Shown here: positions 10,854 to 22,900 of the stretch, piece by piece
How positions within the stretch are numbered: position 1 is the stretch's first letter
Layout of the letters: each line of letters starts with the position of its first letter
From: Gelatoporia subvermispora B
Lineage: Eukaryota; Basidiomycota; Agaricomycetes; Polyporales; Gelatoporiaceae
Direction of reading: 5' to 3'
Assembly: GCA_000320605.2 (NCBI GenBank)
Contig: KB445806.1
Span: forward strand, 625,009 to 689,008
Length of the DNA stretch: 64,000 bases
Program-made: the position numbers and the translations under genes
The notes under the pieces: model-generated
Told to the model about the DNA's origin: nothing
Databases searched by the model: none
Seen by the model: only the letters and a program-made list of their open reading frames with translations

Positions 10854-13800
10854 CTACGCCGGGGGAGGCGGCTGCTGCTGCGGTGGCGGCGGCCCAAAGT
10901 GGCCCATCGGGCGCTGCTCCTGCTGCTATATCAAAACCAAAACCGAATCAGCACCCCGCCCCGCACCCGGCCGCACGCCACGCCCAAAGGCCCAGAAAAA
11001 AAAATCAACTCACCCCCCGATTCATCCACATCGGCCCCGCGCCCGCCGCGGCGACCGGCGTGTCCTTCTCCTCGAGCATGAACGACTCGTGCGGGTGGTA
11101 CCCATACGGGCCCATCGGCTGCGCCGCTTCCGCGAGCAGCTGGTGGAACTCCTGGCCGCTCGCCCCGTTCGCCGCCGCTGCCGCGCTCGCGGCCGCCCCG
11201 CCCTGCTCCGCGAAGTAGGGGTAGAACAGCCCCGCAGGCAGGTCCGGCAGCTTCTCGTCCGGCCCCGCCGCGCCTCCCGCCGGCGCTTCCCGCGCACGCC
11301 CATTCTTTCCCGGCGAGCCGCCCGGTGCGCCGCCGGGGGCTCCGGCGCCGGGCCGCGGGGGGCCGAACGGCGAGGTTGGGCTGGGGTACTGGGGCCCGCC
11401 AAGGCCCCCGCCGAGCGGCGTGGCGTGCTGTTCGGCCTGCGCGGGTACGAGGCTGGGGGAAAGGGGCACGTCGTCCCAGTCCTGCTCGGGGAGGAGCATG
11501 GGCGCGGAGGTCGGCGCGACCTGGTGGAGGTTGACGTTGAGGACCTTCTCGGCGACGCGCGGGATGAGCGGGTGGCCCGTGTTGGCGTCCTTGCGCTCCC
11601 AGCGCCAGCGGAAGGACGGGAGCATGTCGAGCGCCATCCAGACGTCCTCGATCGCGACCTGGCGCGAGAGGCGTTTGACGCCGGACATGTGCCCGAAGAG
11701 GATGACCATCGCCGCGATGTGCAGCGGCACGGGCGAGACGAAGAACGCGATGTCGGGGAAGCGGATGAGCTGGTTGTGCACAAGGATGATGTTGTGCGAG
11801 GTCACGATCGCTTAAGTAGAGCAGTCAGCCTGCCATACTTCGCAACTCAGTGTAGAAACCTACCGTCAGCCAAGGCGCGGTACTTGTGCGCGACATCGAG
11901 CTTGTTCGAGTTGAACAAAGCTCGCAAGAGCATGATCTTCGCGATACCAATCTTGAGTAACGTGAGACCCTGATCCGCTGTGATATCCTCCACAAGCTTC
12001 ACACGTCGTTCCTTCGACCAGTCGTCGGTCCCACCAAAGAACGCCTTGTAGCCCTCTGGCAACTGGCCCCTGAAGCTTGCGATGCGCTGCGTTATGCGCT
12101 TCGCGTGGCGCATGATAGAGTCCGCCGTCTGGCGCGTCGGCGCATACAGCGAGTTGATCACGTCCGCCTGAATCTCTGCAATCGGAGCCGAGAGCACGAA
12201 GTGCTCCGAGATGTCTGGGTTCATGCGGGGCTGCGGCGTGTTCGAGTCGGACGGCGCGATCGCGAGCGGTCGCCCGAGTAGGATGGACGTCCCACGATCA
12301 TGAACGAGGACGATCGCCCAGAGCCGGATACGTAGTTGCGCTTCGTCCGGCGAGAAGTCCTGCGCGGTCGGGTCGTGGTGCAGGCCCAGCTCCACACCGA
12401 GTCGTACAAGGCTACCGACCAAACGCCACAGAGCACGTCCCTGTCGCTGTTGAAATGTTAGCAGGTACGTAAACCTGACTAGACAAATTAGAACACACCT
12501 CCGTGTAGAGATACCAGTGGAGTAAAATGAGGGCTTGCAAACTCGAGACCGTGACACGCAGCTCGGGCTTGACCGCCAACGCGCGCTCAAAAAATTCTTC
12601 GTGAGTCGGCCAATCTGTCGGCATGAGTTTCTTCGGCGCCATTGGGCTCGTCGGCTCGCCCTCCTTCTCCTTCTCGCTGACGCGATAGTTGAGCTCGCTC
12701 AGTGTGCCTAGCGCCATGACCAGATATAGACAGCAAATATAACCAGCGTCATGCTGCAATGTATGACCGTCATACAACTGGTTGAGCATCCGCTCAAAGT
12801 CACCCCGTGCGAGGGCCGGACGATGGTGGTTCAGGCGCGTAAAGTACGCCTCGAGGATAGTGCCCGCCATCGCGCGGTCCTTTGGTAGCCAGACAGACAC
12901 GGATGCTTCAGGGTGGGGCGCGCCGGGAGACTCAGTCGGCGGTGGAGCAACAATGCTGTTGCGCCGCATCAAGACCGACATCCACTTACTCGTGTCGCGG
13001 GGGGTGTTAGATTCGCCCAGATCGCGATCACGTCCAGACATAAACCCAATAGCACCAACAGCAATGTCCTCCTTGTCTGGAGGTGGGATCCGGACGGCTT
13101 CCATGATTGCGTGCGACACGCCGAAACTCCTCGCCAATGCCTGCACAGAGTGAGCGAGCGTAAGCATATGTGAAGGAAGCGCCACGTACCTGTGTGCTTG
13201 ACATATCATGCGAGAAGGGGTCCGCGCCCTTGATGTCTTGGGCTGATGACGGTCGGTGCAACAGCGGAGGCGGGTGCTGCATGGGGTGCTGGTAGGGAGG
13301 CATCATGTGTGGATAGCCGGGCGGGGGCGGGGGCCCCTGCATCCCCATGTGGTGCATCGGCGGAGGGCCATATCCGGGCGGAGGGGGAGGATACGGCATG
13401 TGCATACCAGGAGGGTACCCAGGGGGCATCATGGGCTGTCCGGGAGGGGGATATGGCGGATACCGGGGCGGCGAGGCCGAGCCAGGCGGGGGACCTCCAT
13501 CTGCGCGGAGTGGGAAGGGCCTGCTTGGGCCAGGCTGCGGCGAGTTGGTGAACTGGAAAGTCGCAGAAAGGGTGGCATCGTTGTAGTCAATTTCGACGCC
13601 CTCGCGCGCACAGATGTCTTCGAGCTGCTCGAGGGTGAAACCCGGCATACGGCGCTTGAGAAGAGCATCACAGAGGAGGAGCTGGCGCTCGATGCGCTCG
13701 GTGTGGCCGCGGGGAGTGAGCGTCTGGCGATGGCGGTCCTCCTGGTGGCAAGGGGTGCCCGCCGTCGCGCACGCCGTGCATCGGGGGTGCTTGGAGTCGC

Positions 13801-14138
13801 ACTGTGCGGTGAGGAGGCAAGTGAGCAAGTCAGGGCAGAGACAAGCGAGGGGGCTCGACGGGGATTTGCCGTCGGTGTCGCCCGACGGGACTTGCCTTAA
13901 TTTTCTTGCTCCTGCAGCGTGCGCAGGCTTCGTGCGAACGCCTCAGTCGTCGCGGCTCGGCCGTGTGGGGCACGTCCTCCCCGTTCTCCCCCTTCCTGCG
14001 CTTCCGTGCGGACGGCGGCGGCGGTGCCATCTGCTGCTCTGGCGGCGGGGGCGGATGATTCGGGTCGATCTGGAGCGCCGACTGCAGCGACGAGTGCTGC
14101 ATGGCCATGTCGGGGTGCGGCGGCATCATGTGTGCCAT
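10854..14138 (-). CDS. Zn2Cys6 zinc-cluster transcription factor with fungal-specific TF domain
   Basis: The exons, from 5' to 3' on the minus strand, are about 14138-13896, 13801-13190, 13140-12499, 12446-11864, 11810-11014 and 10925-10854. The zinc cluster follows Cx2Cx6Cx6Cx2Cx6C (CARCRSKKIK, then CDSKHPRCTACATAGTPC) and is split by an intron with a GC donor (AAG/GCAAGT at 13896/13895). Next come a leucine-rich linker (RIERQLLLCDALLKRR), a long Pro/Gly/Met/Tyr-rich disordered region (13245-13520), and the fungal_trans regulatory domain (TILEAYFTRLNHHRPAL to GTSILLGRPLAIAPSD). The C-terminus is Ala/Gly/Pro-rich and ends with a polyGln/Pro tail. Such proteins bind CGG-type DNA sites in the nucleus. 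The first in-frame ATG of the zinc-cluster exon is used as start, but a short upstream exon is possible because the frame is open back to a TGA at 14241. Target pathway is unknown. Confidence 0.85.
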
Positions 14139-14269
14139 CGCGGGCGTCGAGAGCGTCGGGGGCGACGAGGGGGTCTCCTGGACAGCAGAGGACGTCGAGG
14201 ATGGCGTTGAATGCGATGTTGCAGTTGGCGTTGAACTCACTCAGCGCCCTCACCTGGCCCCCGGACACC

Positions 14270-15425
14270 CCATCAGCTCGACGTCTCTCCTGTGTTCTCC
14301 CGCTTGCCCATCCTCTTGCTGCTTTTCCCGCTGCTGTGCCTCTCTCATCTGACTCTCCTACTCTCGACTGCTTTACTCGTCAATACCAAGACTTTTCGTG
14401 GCACTCTTCAAAGCACTACGGGAACTCTATAGCCTACTTGCGCGCGGGCGCTCGCACGTCCTCCCGAACTTCCGAAGTTTTAGACTCTGTCCGGTGATGA
14501 ACCCGCCCCGTGTCTCAATTCAGACCCTCAGCTGTTCGCATTCGCCGCTGCCTGTTCCTGCCACTCTTGAGAATCTCGCTGCGCACTAGCGTCTCCCCCG
14601 GGGTCCTCTACTCTGCTGGCGCTCATCCAGGATACTTGGGGCGGCAATTTTTATATCGCAAGCCTTATCGAGCTCGATACGCCCCCATGCCCCGGTCAGC
14701 TGCGGGGCTGCCGTTGGCTAATATGGCACGACGAACGGCGCTCTGATACCACAGGCGCGGCCATCGAAGGCGGTGCGAATATTCGGTCCCTGCACCCGTA
14801 GATACCGCAGTGCAGCGCCAACCACGGCACGCACAAAATGCCGGTAGTCTGGTGGAACGAAGGCCTCCCATCCGGCATCTTAGTTGTTGCGTGGACACCT
14901 CCCGTCCGTCTGGCGACTTTCTTGACATGAGCGTGGACAGATGACGGGCTAACGCCGCGAATTTGCTCGATGGTAGCCGGCTGCAGGCTCTTATCTGCAC
15001 AACCAACGACATGTATCTGGATCTCAGCGCGCACTCCCCCCACCCAGAAATGGCCTATACTAGATGCATCCCTTGCGCCTGTCAAACTGCGCAGGCTTTC
15101 TATCGGAGACCGCGGTGTTCAACGGGCAGCGCGGTCCTTGTTCCTAACTACCAATTGGTGCCGCCATCTACTTGTCGTCATAATGTCATCATTTTCATGT
15201 TGTTTGTGTCAAGGCCATCTATCGGTCATCTGAGAGCAATGCGCCTCGTAGGGATCATACGCGACAAGGACTCGCTCGAAATGACAGTAAGCGCCCGATG
15301 GCAATGCGCGGAGTTATTACAGTGTGGACATGGAACTCCGCAAAGAGTGGAAAAGGCTCCTTTGTATCGCGCTACATGCAGCTGTACTGTACCCTTTGTC
15401 GAGCGAAGCGAATGTCATGTTGACG
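14270..15425. other. Long divergent upstream region, no supported gene
   Basis: This lies between the minus-strand zinc-cluster gene and the plus-strand orphan at 15641. It contains pyrimidine-rich tracts and open frames without domains. It probably holds the regulatory DNA of both genes. Confidence 0.5.
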
Positions 15426-15429
15426 CCGG

Positions 15430-15436
15430 TATAAAG
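15430..15436 (+). promoter_or_regulatory. TATA box upstream of the orphan gene
   Basis: GGTATAAAGAG lies about 205 nt before the ATG at 15641 and is followed by CT-rich DNA (15465-15510), a common layout for fungal start regions. Confidence 0.4.
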
Positions 15437-15640
15437 AGCGCATGTCATCGACATGCTTTCACCCAACTGTCTCTGAACCTTTCTTCTCCTTACACTCGCT
15501 ACTTTACGGTTTCCCTCACGTCTTGTGTCGTAGATCGACGCAAATCACGATTTCACGCCCATAGACTGGCTCAGCGTCCCCGTTAGAACAACATTCCTTT
15601 GTTTTCTGTCCTCCCTCTGCATCACAGCCGCATCTCCAGC

Positions 15641-16536
15641 ATGTCCGAATGTGACGATGGCCCCCTCGCTCGGAGAGTCGCAATCCGGTCGATATTAGAT
15701 GCATACAGCGTATATGGCGATAGACCGGATCCGCAAGTACTGTACTTTTTTCTGAATACAATGTACCAGATGGACGTCGTCAGCGGGATCTTTGTCGGTT
15801 CCGCAGATTTCTCGAATCTCCCTGCTGAAGAGCAACTGGTGGAGGAAGGAGCTTCAGAAGTGGGGCCTGTAGACATGGTCAGTCACTTGCATCTGCTGTC
15901 TTGGGGAAATCTACAACGTGTGTTTTCATTTCAGGATGTCGAAGACGACTTCCAGACGACCATGGCCGAAGATCTCGAAGATGATGTCGAGTTCCAGGAC
16001 GGACAAGTCATGCCCGGTCTGCCGGTGCTAGAATTAATTGCAAGATATATGGCAGAATTCGATGTCGGCAAGCATTGCATTGTGCTATTCTGTCATTTTG
16101 CGCTCCTGATAGGTGGCGGTAGAAGTATCCGAAATGCAAGCATACGAAGTCCCCAAGGACAAGCAACCCATCGACGATTTTCTTGTCCTCGACGCATTCC
16201 TCAAGGTCTACATAATACACATTGAGCGTCGTATCAACATCTACGCTTGCTTCTGGACGCTCCAAGAGATCAAGCGGGTCGTATACTGGGTGAGTCACTG
16301 TCTCTCATGCGGTATATATGCACTGAACGTCTGTGTAGTTAAGCGTGTTCTATTGCCAACATCGGCTTCTGGCGAGTAACCCACCGCAGTCCATCATGAA
16401 TCCTCAAGAGATGGGCAAGCTGCTCGAAGATTGTGTCACTTGCGTCCACCAGTTTGAACGAGAAATTTTACCGGCTCTTGCCCAGGATTTCGACCATGTA
16501 GTGACAGATGAAGAGGAAGATATTAATATCGACTAG
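15641..16536 (+). CDS. Uncharacterised acidic protein
   Basis: Four exons (15641-15877, 15935-16063, 16113-16289, 16339-16536) join in phase to give about 246 residues. The start MSECDDGPLARRVAIRSIL fits the first ATG after the TATA box. The protein is acidic, with EEQLVEEG, DVEDDFQTTMAEDLEDD and a terminal EEEDINID. It has amphipathic helical stretches such as VLYFFLNTMYQMDVV and DDFLVLDAFLKVYIIHIERR. No signal peptide or strong membrane helix is evident. The intron at 16064 has a weak GTCGGC donor; the others are standard. The family is not recognised. The acidic ends suggest a soluble protein that binds a basic partner, but that is only a guess. Confidence 0.65.
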
Positions 16537-16986
16537 CACGCCATCTTAACCGGCTTCTCCCGACTGGCTTTGGAGAAGACGCGCACATTCTTTCATCTAA
16601 TGGCTTAGATTATGACAGTTATGTAGACACATTATGGCCGAGATTATTCTACGTTATCTTGAGATGAACGGCGCACTTGAGTGCCGTAATCTTACGGAGA
16701 ATATTTGTATGCTGGGATCGGAGAAGCTTAGCTTCAACTTTGTCTCTGGCTGAACGATGTCGTCACGTACATACCGTAGGGCCTCAGCCACTGCGAACAA
16801 ATATTTGTTATCCACGTGATACTGCGTATCCCGCTAACGCCGGGGGGCGCCATCGTGTACGCCCGGCAGATGTCTCCGTGAACATACCCCTGGTATGCCC
16901 AGTCAATGCACGCGTTTCTTTTCTGATTACACGCTTGAACGAATCCGCCTTTCTGTACCTGACCTTCCTAAGGTCTCCTCGAAACA

Positions 16987-19873
16987 ATGGCGACCTTCGA
17001 CCTGAATATGATTACCGAGAATGCCTCTAGGTTGGGGATGCGCCTGCAGGAGACCATCTCGGAGCATACCAGGGACTTGGCCATCTCCCGAGGGTCCGGG
17101 TTGACGTACCTCGACAGCTCGGAGGAGAAGGTCAAGAATGTCAGGAAGCAGCTGGACTCAAACAGCGACCGCGAGAAGCTCGAGGCAATGAAGAGGCTCA
17201 TCGCAGTACGCCCCGACGCACCTGCATCCTATTCACCTACTCATACAGGAGATATCAGCTCATATCCAAAGGACGGAATGTATCGGAGTACTTCGCGCAG
17301 GTGGTCAAGAACGTCGCCTCGCACAACCTCGAGATCCGCAAGCTCGTGTACATCTATCTCCTCCGCTACGCCGAGCAGGAGCCCGACCTCGCCCTCCTCT
17401 CCATCAACACCTTCCAGAAGGACCTATCCGACCCGAACCCCCTCATCCGCGCGATGGCCCTTCGCGTGCTGTCCGGCATTCGCGTGCCTATGATCGGGAA
17501 CATCGTCGTGCTTGGTATCAAGAAGTGCGCCGCAGACATCAGCCCGTACGTTCGCAAGGCGGCCGCGCTCGCAATACCCAAATGCTACAGGTCTGTCTTC
17601 CCCTCCTCTCTGAGCATGCGCACAGTTGAAGCCGGCTGACGATGGTGACTTCGCGCAGCTTAGATTCTATGCACCAACCTGAACTCATTACTGTCATCAC
17701 GACGCTGCTCCGCGACCGTTCGCCCCTCTCCATCGGAAGTGTCTCGGTGGCATTTGAGGCAGTCTGCCCCACGCGTCTAGATCTGTTGCACCCACATTAC
17801 AGGCGCCTATGCAGGACACTGATCGACGTGGACGAATGGGGACAGGTGGACCTGCTCAATTTGCTAATACGCTACGCACGGACAATGCTTCCACGACCTG
17901 TAGAGACTGTGCACGAGAGCGGTAAAACTATCGTTGAGGTTGACGCGGATCTGAAGCTGTTGCTCACATCCGCCGAACCGTTGTTCCAATCACAGAATCC
18001 TGCGGTGAGTGATTGAGCAACATCTTGTAAATCAATCCACCAATGCCCGCTGTCTAGGTCGTCCTTGCGGTCGCACGGACATTTTGGTACCTTTCGCCCT
18101 CAACGGAGACATCCAAGATCGTGCCTCCTCTCCTCCGCCTGCTCAACGCGTCGGCGGCGGTGCAGCGCGTCGTCCTAGCATATCTAGTACTGGTAGCTGA
18201 GCCGCTATCTGTGAGTATTCTTTACATAACTCTAGGCGAGTAACTGAGCGCACAAATCGAGCCTAGCAAGCACTGGCACCCTTCTACAGCCGCTTCCTTG
18301 TGCGCGCCGGTGACATCCGGCAAGCGAAGAAGGACAAGGTCCGCCTTCTGCGTGCGGTAATCTCCGTCGACACCTATCAAGCACTCTTGCGTGAATTCGT
18401 CGTAAGTCACGTCCCTTGGGCATAGAGGATCCTGATTGATGGCGGCGATGTCCTGCCATGTCGTGATAGACGTACGCCGAAGACACGGACGATGAGCTTG
18501 TGGCAGATGCAATTCAAGCAATAGGCTACTGTGCACGGATTGTGCCGGACTCGACACAGCAATGCCTTGCGTCGTTGATGTCGTTCATCCAAAGCAAACA
18601 TGGTCAGCTGCACCTACACCTCTTGTTTAAGATATCAGGAACGACATGTCCATCACACAGATGTTGTCGTTGCGAATGCAGTGATCGTGTTGAAATCACT
18701 CGTGCAGCTCCGCTTACAGCAGCAGACCGCGCTTTCCGTGGCAGGCAGCTCTGCGTCCACGTCGCCTCTCGCCATCATATCCCACCTTGCATACCACATC
18801 GACGAGATCCGACACCCAAAAGCCAGAGCGTGCGTGCTGTGGTTGGTTGGACAGTACGCATCGACTCCTAGCGCGCAGGAGAACGGAGTAAATGAGCGAG
18901 GTCCGGAGGGAGTTGCCGAGTGGGCGCCGGATGTTCTCCGCAAATCCGCCAAATCCTTTATGAGCGAGGTCCGTCTGGATTTGCTTCGCTCGTCAGCGCA
19001 GTGTGCTGACACAACGATTTCCCCAGACACCGTTAGTGAAACTCCAGATCATCACTCTCGCAGCAAAACTACTCGTGCTCTGTCCGACGCATGGCACGCT
19101 CGGTCTGCTCGCGCGTTACGTATTTTCTCTTGCACGGTACGATCAGGATCTGGATGTCCGCGACCGGGCACGCTTTCTCAGCTCGATGCTTGCCGGCATC
19201 GCGCCGAACTTGCGCGCGGGCGACGAAGACGAGCCGCTCGAAGACGCGGGGGGTGTCGTGCTGCGGCGTGAGCAAGTCCGCCTAGTTCTATTTGAAGGCA
19301 AATTCGGCATATCCGATGAGCCCAGAACAGGTCAGTCCACTTGAGTAGTTTTGTAAATCGATGTTTTAACCCATGCCCTTTGTATCGGTAGAAGACCGCA
19401 CGGCGTTCGGCTCTCTTAAGGCGATCACGGGAAAGACCTTCGGCGACAGCTACCTACCTGACTGGCTCGAAGAGGGAATCGAGCCATCCCTGCGCGACAG
19501 TGAGGATGACGTACCGCAAGTATCAGTCCACGCACAAGCCTCGCAACCGCGCGCGATGGGAGCACCCAAGGCAACTCCAATTGTCCTGACACCGACTGGA
19601 CCATCCCCGTCAAGCTCATACGTACGGCCGGAGGGCTATAAGAGCTCGTGGACAGATCTGGATACGTTTTACGACGATGCTAACGATGGGGAGGTAGAAG
19701 ACGCAGAATCCGAGAGCGAGGAGAGCGAAAATGACGTGGAGTCTGGCGAAGAAGAGGAAGAGGAAGGCGGTGAGGAAGATGAGGATGAATCGGAGGATGA
19801 GAGTGGAACAGAGGAGCTGGACAATGGGACAGATAGCGGGAATGAAGTACACACTACACAACATGCTACGTAG
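16987..19873 (+). CDS. APL6: AP-3 adaptor complex subunit beta
   Basis: Nine exons (16987-17205, 17259-17590, 17659-18004, 18058-18210, 18267-18401, 18470-18602, 18661-18968, 19027-19330, 19392-19873) keep phase throughout. The N-terminal trunk of HEAT/ARM helices has the beta-adaptin signature: [18 protein letters not shown], then [20 protein letters not shown] and [20 protein letters not shown]. Later come CVLWLVGQY and [17 protein letters not shown]. The hinge (about 19680-19840) is almost pure Glu/Asp/Ser, as in other beta-3 subunits. The protein is short at the C-terminus: no ear domain follows the hinge before the TAG at 19873. AP-3 moves cargo from Golgi/endosomes to the vacuole without passing through late endosomes. 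The stop lies 53 nt from the convergent CWH43 stop. The paralogous beta-1/2 is less likely, given the acidic hinge and trunk wording. Confidence 0.92.
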
Positions 19874-19926
19874 TCTACATACAACATTGACACAGTCCGT
19901 TGTGCATCTGTCAGAGTCCGTGAAGG

Positions 19927-22900
19927 TTACAACATTGCTCCTTCGGGAAATTTGTAGTACAGAGGCTGTTCAAGATGTTTCACTGATTGCTTTCCTCCAG
20001 GTTGGTAGCGAGCAACGTACCGTATTGAACACATGATACTGGTGTCCTCTTCTGCCTCCTTGCTCTGGCATGTATTCCTGAGGGAACCACTAGACATTTC
20101 TGGATCACTACTAAGGAATATACGGAACCTGATGAACCTACGTGATCTTCAGGCAGCTCTTCCTTCCAAGCTCGTAGATACCTTGCAGGTTCGGTTTCAT
20201 TCGTGACGCCGACGCCGTGCCTTGGAATCACGAATTGGCCGATCTGCAGTTCGGTATCGGTGATAGTGCTTCGCGAGACTCGTGCGTATGCCGTTCTGTA
20301 GAGCCCACGATACATGATATATTGACACCTAACTTGCGCCTCAACGCGGGACCATTCAGCTGAGGGCGCCAGACGTACCACCGGTCCCAATCCTGATGGT
20401 CGATGTCATGGACGCGACCATCATTGATCATGATTTCGTAGGGTGCGGCTAAGAAGAAGCTTGTGAGTAGCGTCTTCCGGCATCTTAGTCCACACCAGAG
20501 ACTTACGCCGTGAAGCAAGAGGCTTTGTGACTACGTAGCCAAGGAAAATCACCGGGTTAGGGTATGTCTTCGACATGATACGGGCGAGCTCCGTAGCTTG
20601 TAACTCGCGGTCCAGAGGGGTCTCCTCTGTCACGAACGTTGTCAGGCCCCGAAACAAGTGAAATTATTGGAATTGTACCTTGTCCGTTGTGCGAGACAAT
20701 CACTGTGACCTCTGTTCCATACATGTCGAGGACGGCCTCGATTGCAGGCGCAAGTTCGCCGTGCGGAGAAGGTAGCAGGTGATGGGTAGAATTGATGATG
20801 GGGAACTGACCAATAGCTGAGCCTTCGGTTCTCCTGATACTGTATTTCAAAGCCTACCTTAGAGAGAAGCACAGCTCCCCAGGTATGCTGGTTTGGACCT
20901 GGGCCGATATCCACGAACTGTAGGCAGTAAGTCTGTTCGCTCCACATGGAACAGCGGGAGCGACGTACATAGCCGAGCTCTTCTGCCATGACTCGAGTCC
21001 TGGAGATTGTCAAGCTGTAGATTCTACACTGTAGTCTAGACATACTCACAAGTCTCGATTTCCGAATACGACTCGCTATTCAGGGATACACAAATTAGGA
21101 GTTTAATCAGGAGTCCTGAACGAAAGAATTGAAGATAATACATACGTGCAGGTCAGTCTCAAGAAGTCCTACAATATCCAATTCCATATCTCTGTGCGAC
21201 GATGCGGTTGTAAATCGAAGGTTTGCACACGTATGCGAGATCATTTGCTTACTTGATCAGGTCCCTCATCCGCCGCTGACTATCTCGACCCTCATTGTCG
21301 ATGCCAAAATGCACTGTCCAGATGCCAGCTCGCACGATACGAGCACCAGGCCGGTAAGGCTTCGGAACGTTCGCTGGCCACCTGTACATCGTGACTACAA
21401 ACGACAGCACTGACAGAACCGCGAGCGTCCTGCGCGCGTATGCCTTTGCACGGCTAGAGAGGTTGACCATAGGAACAGACGGATTTATGGCAGGCCAGCG
21501 GAAGGCCAGGCCAATCAGAGCCATCTGTGTAGACAGAACCCTAATCCTTCGCGTTAGCGCAGAGAGAGAATCCCGATGCAATTGCTATTACTTACAAGTC
21601 CGTCCGCTCTCTGAACGGCTCGCCGCCGGGGACGAACGCATACGCGACCGTGAACGTGCTCGCCACGTCGAACACAACGACGACAAGCCACGCAACGCCG
21701 TACGTCCGTGCAACCTTCCCCGTCGCCGCCGCGCGCTGCATGATCACCGGTATCACCGACATGAGGAACGCCGCGAGGCCCATCGCGCCGGCGTACCCCA
21801 GCCAGTCCTTGTAGCTGTACATCACATACGCGCACGCGCACCCAAACGCATACCAGAGCGGGTGCGAGAGCAGAGCGGAGCCTGACGGGCCTGAAAGGAT
21901 CACGGCGAGGAGGATACCAGCTGCTTGGGCGAGGTGCGTGAGCGAGCCGTGGCGGTTCGGCTCGGGCCCCGTGATGGGGTAGCCTGTCCACGACCATGCG
22001 ATTGTTGTGCTAGATTCCGCGAGCAGCTCGTGCAGTGTGAAGAGTAGAGAGCCAAGGGCCAGGGCATTGCAGATCCACGCGCCGCTCTTTACACCTTCTC
22101 GACTTTCGCTGGCGGCTTTCTCGGGATGTGGTAAAACGGCTTGTGCGGGTGACTCCCGGGTGTAGAAGTTGTAGATCGCGAGTAACGCCAAGGCAATGCC
22201 GGTCTTGTTGTACCCTCCAGAACGCTCGTCAATGAAAGGCCAAACTACAGCATTGTCAGTCAGGACGAGGAAGTGTTTGAATCCGTGAAAACCCGACCTG
22301 GGTTGTTAGAGTGGTTGGCATGCTTCGAGAGCGAAGACATGAGCAAGCCCAATCCCACGACTTTGATCACTCGTCAGCATCGGCAGGAAAATGTTAAATA
22401 GCCGAGAGTAGCTCACGAATGCCCTGATATCCCACGTCTGACCCTGATAATCCTGTCCAGTCAACCGCGGCACCGAGACAGGCGACAGCATTTGCGAAGA
22501 AGACAAAAAGGAGCCTGTCTTCTGGCCTTTCCAGGACATACGCTGCCAATCCCGACAACGAAAGCAAATGCAGGACTGTTCGGCCAGAGCGAGAACGACA
22601 ACAATCTCTGAACCACGATGACCCGAGGAAGACTGGTGACAGGCATGAGAGGAGTGCTGCCTCGCTTCCTGTGAATCCCAGCCGCCACACGGAGAAGTAG
22701 AACAACGTGGGAGCGAGAGATGTGAGAACCGACCAGAAAATATATGCTGCAGCGTGTGAGATATATGTAATAGATGAAGGAGGTGCTGTACATACATAGG
22801 TATAGATCGCTCAGGAAGTTCTGCGCCGAAGTGATGTGTGACGTCGTGGACGACTTCGGCAGCGACACTTCAACAAGTTCGACGATAGGGGCGCTTACGG

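Noticed and set aside
10546..11973. Long plus-strand open frame of 475 codons
   Set aside because: It lies antisense to exons of the zinc-cluster gene, is Arg/Ala/Pro-biased by GC-rich codons, and shows no domain. It is a shadow.
13256..14210. Plus-strand Arg/Gly-rich open frames
   Set aside because: Antisense to the Pro/Gly/Met-rich region of the zinc-cluster gene; composition explained by the other strand.
14963..15586. Open frame of 207 codons on the plus strand
   Set aside because: Cys/Arg-rich, no domain, and it overlaps the likely promoter of the gene at 15641.
18653..19030. Minus-strand frame over AP-3 beta
   Set aside because: It lies wholly within AP-3 beta exons that keep phase.
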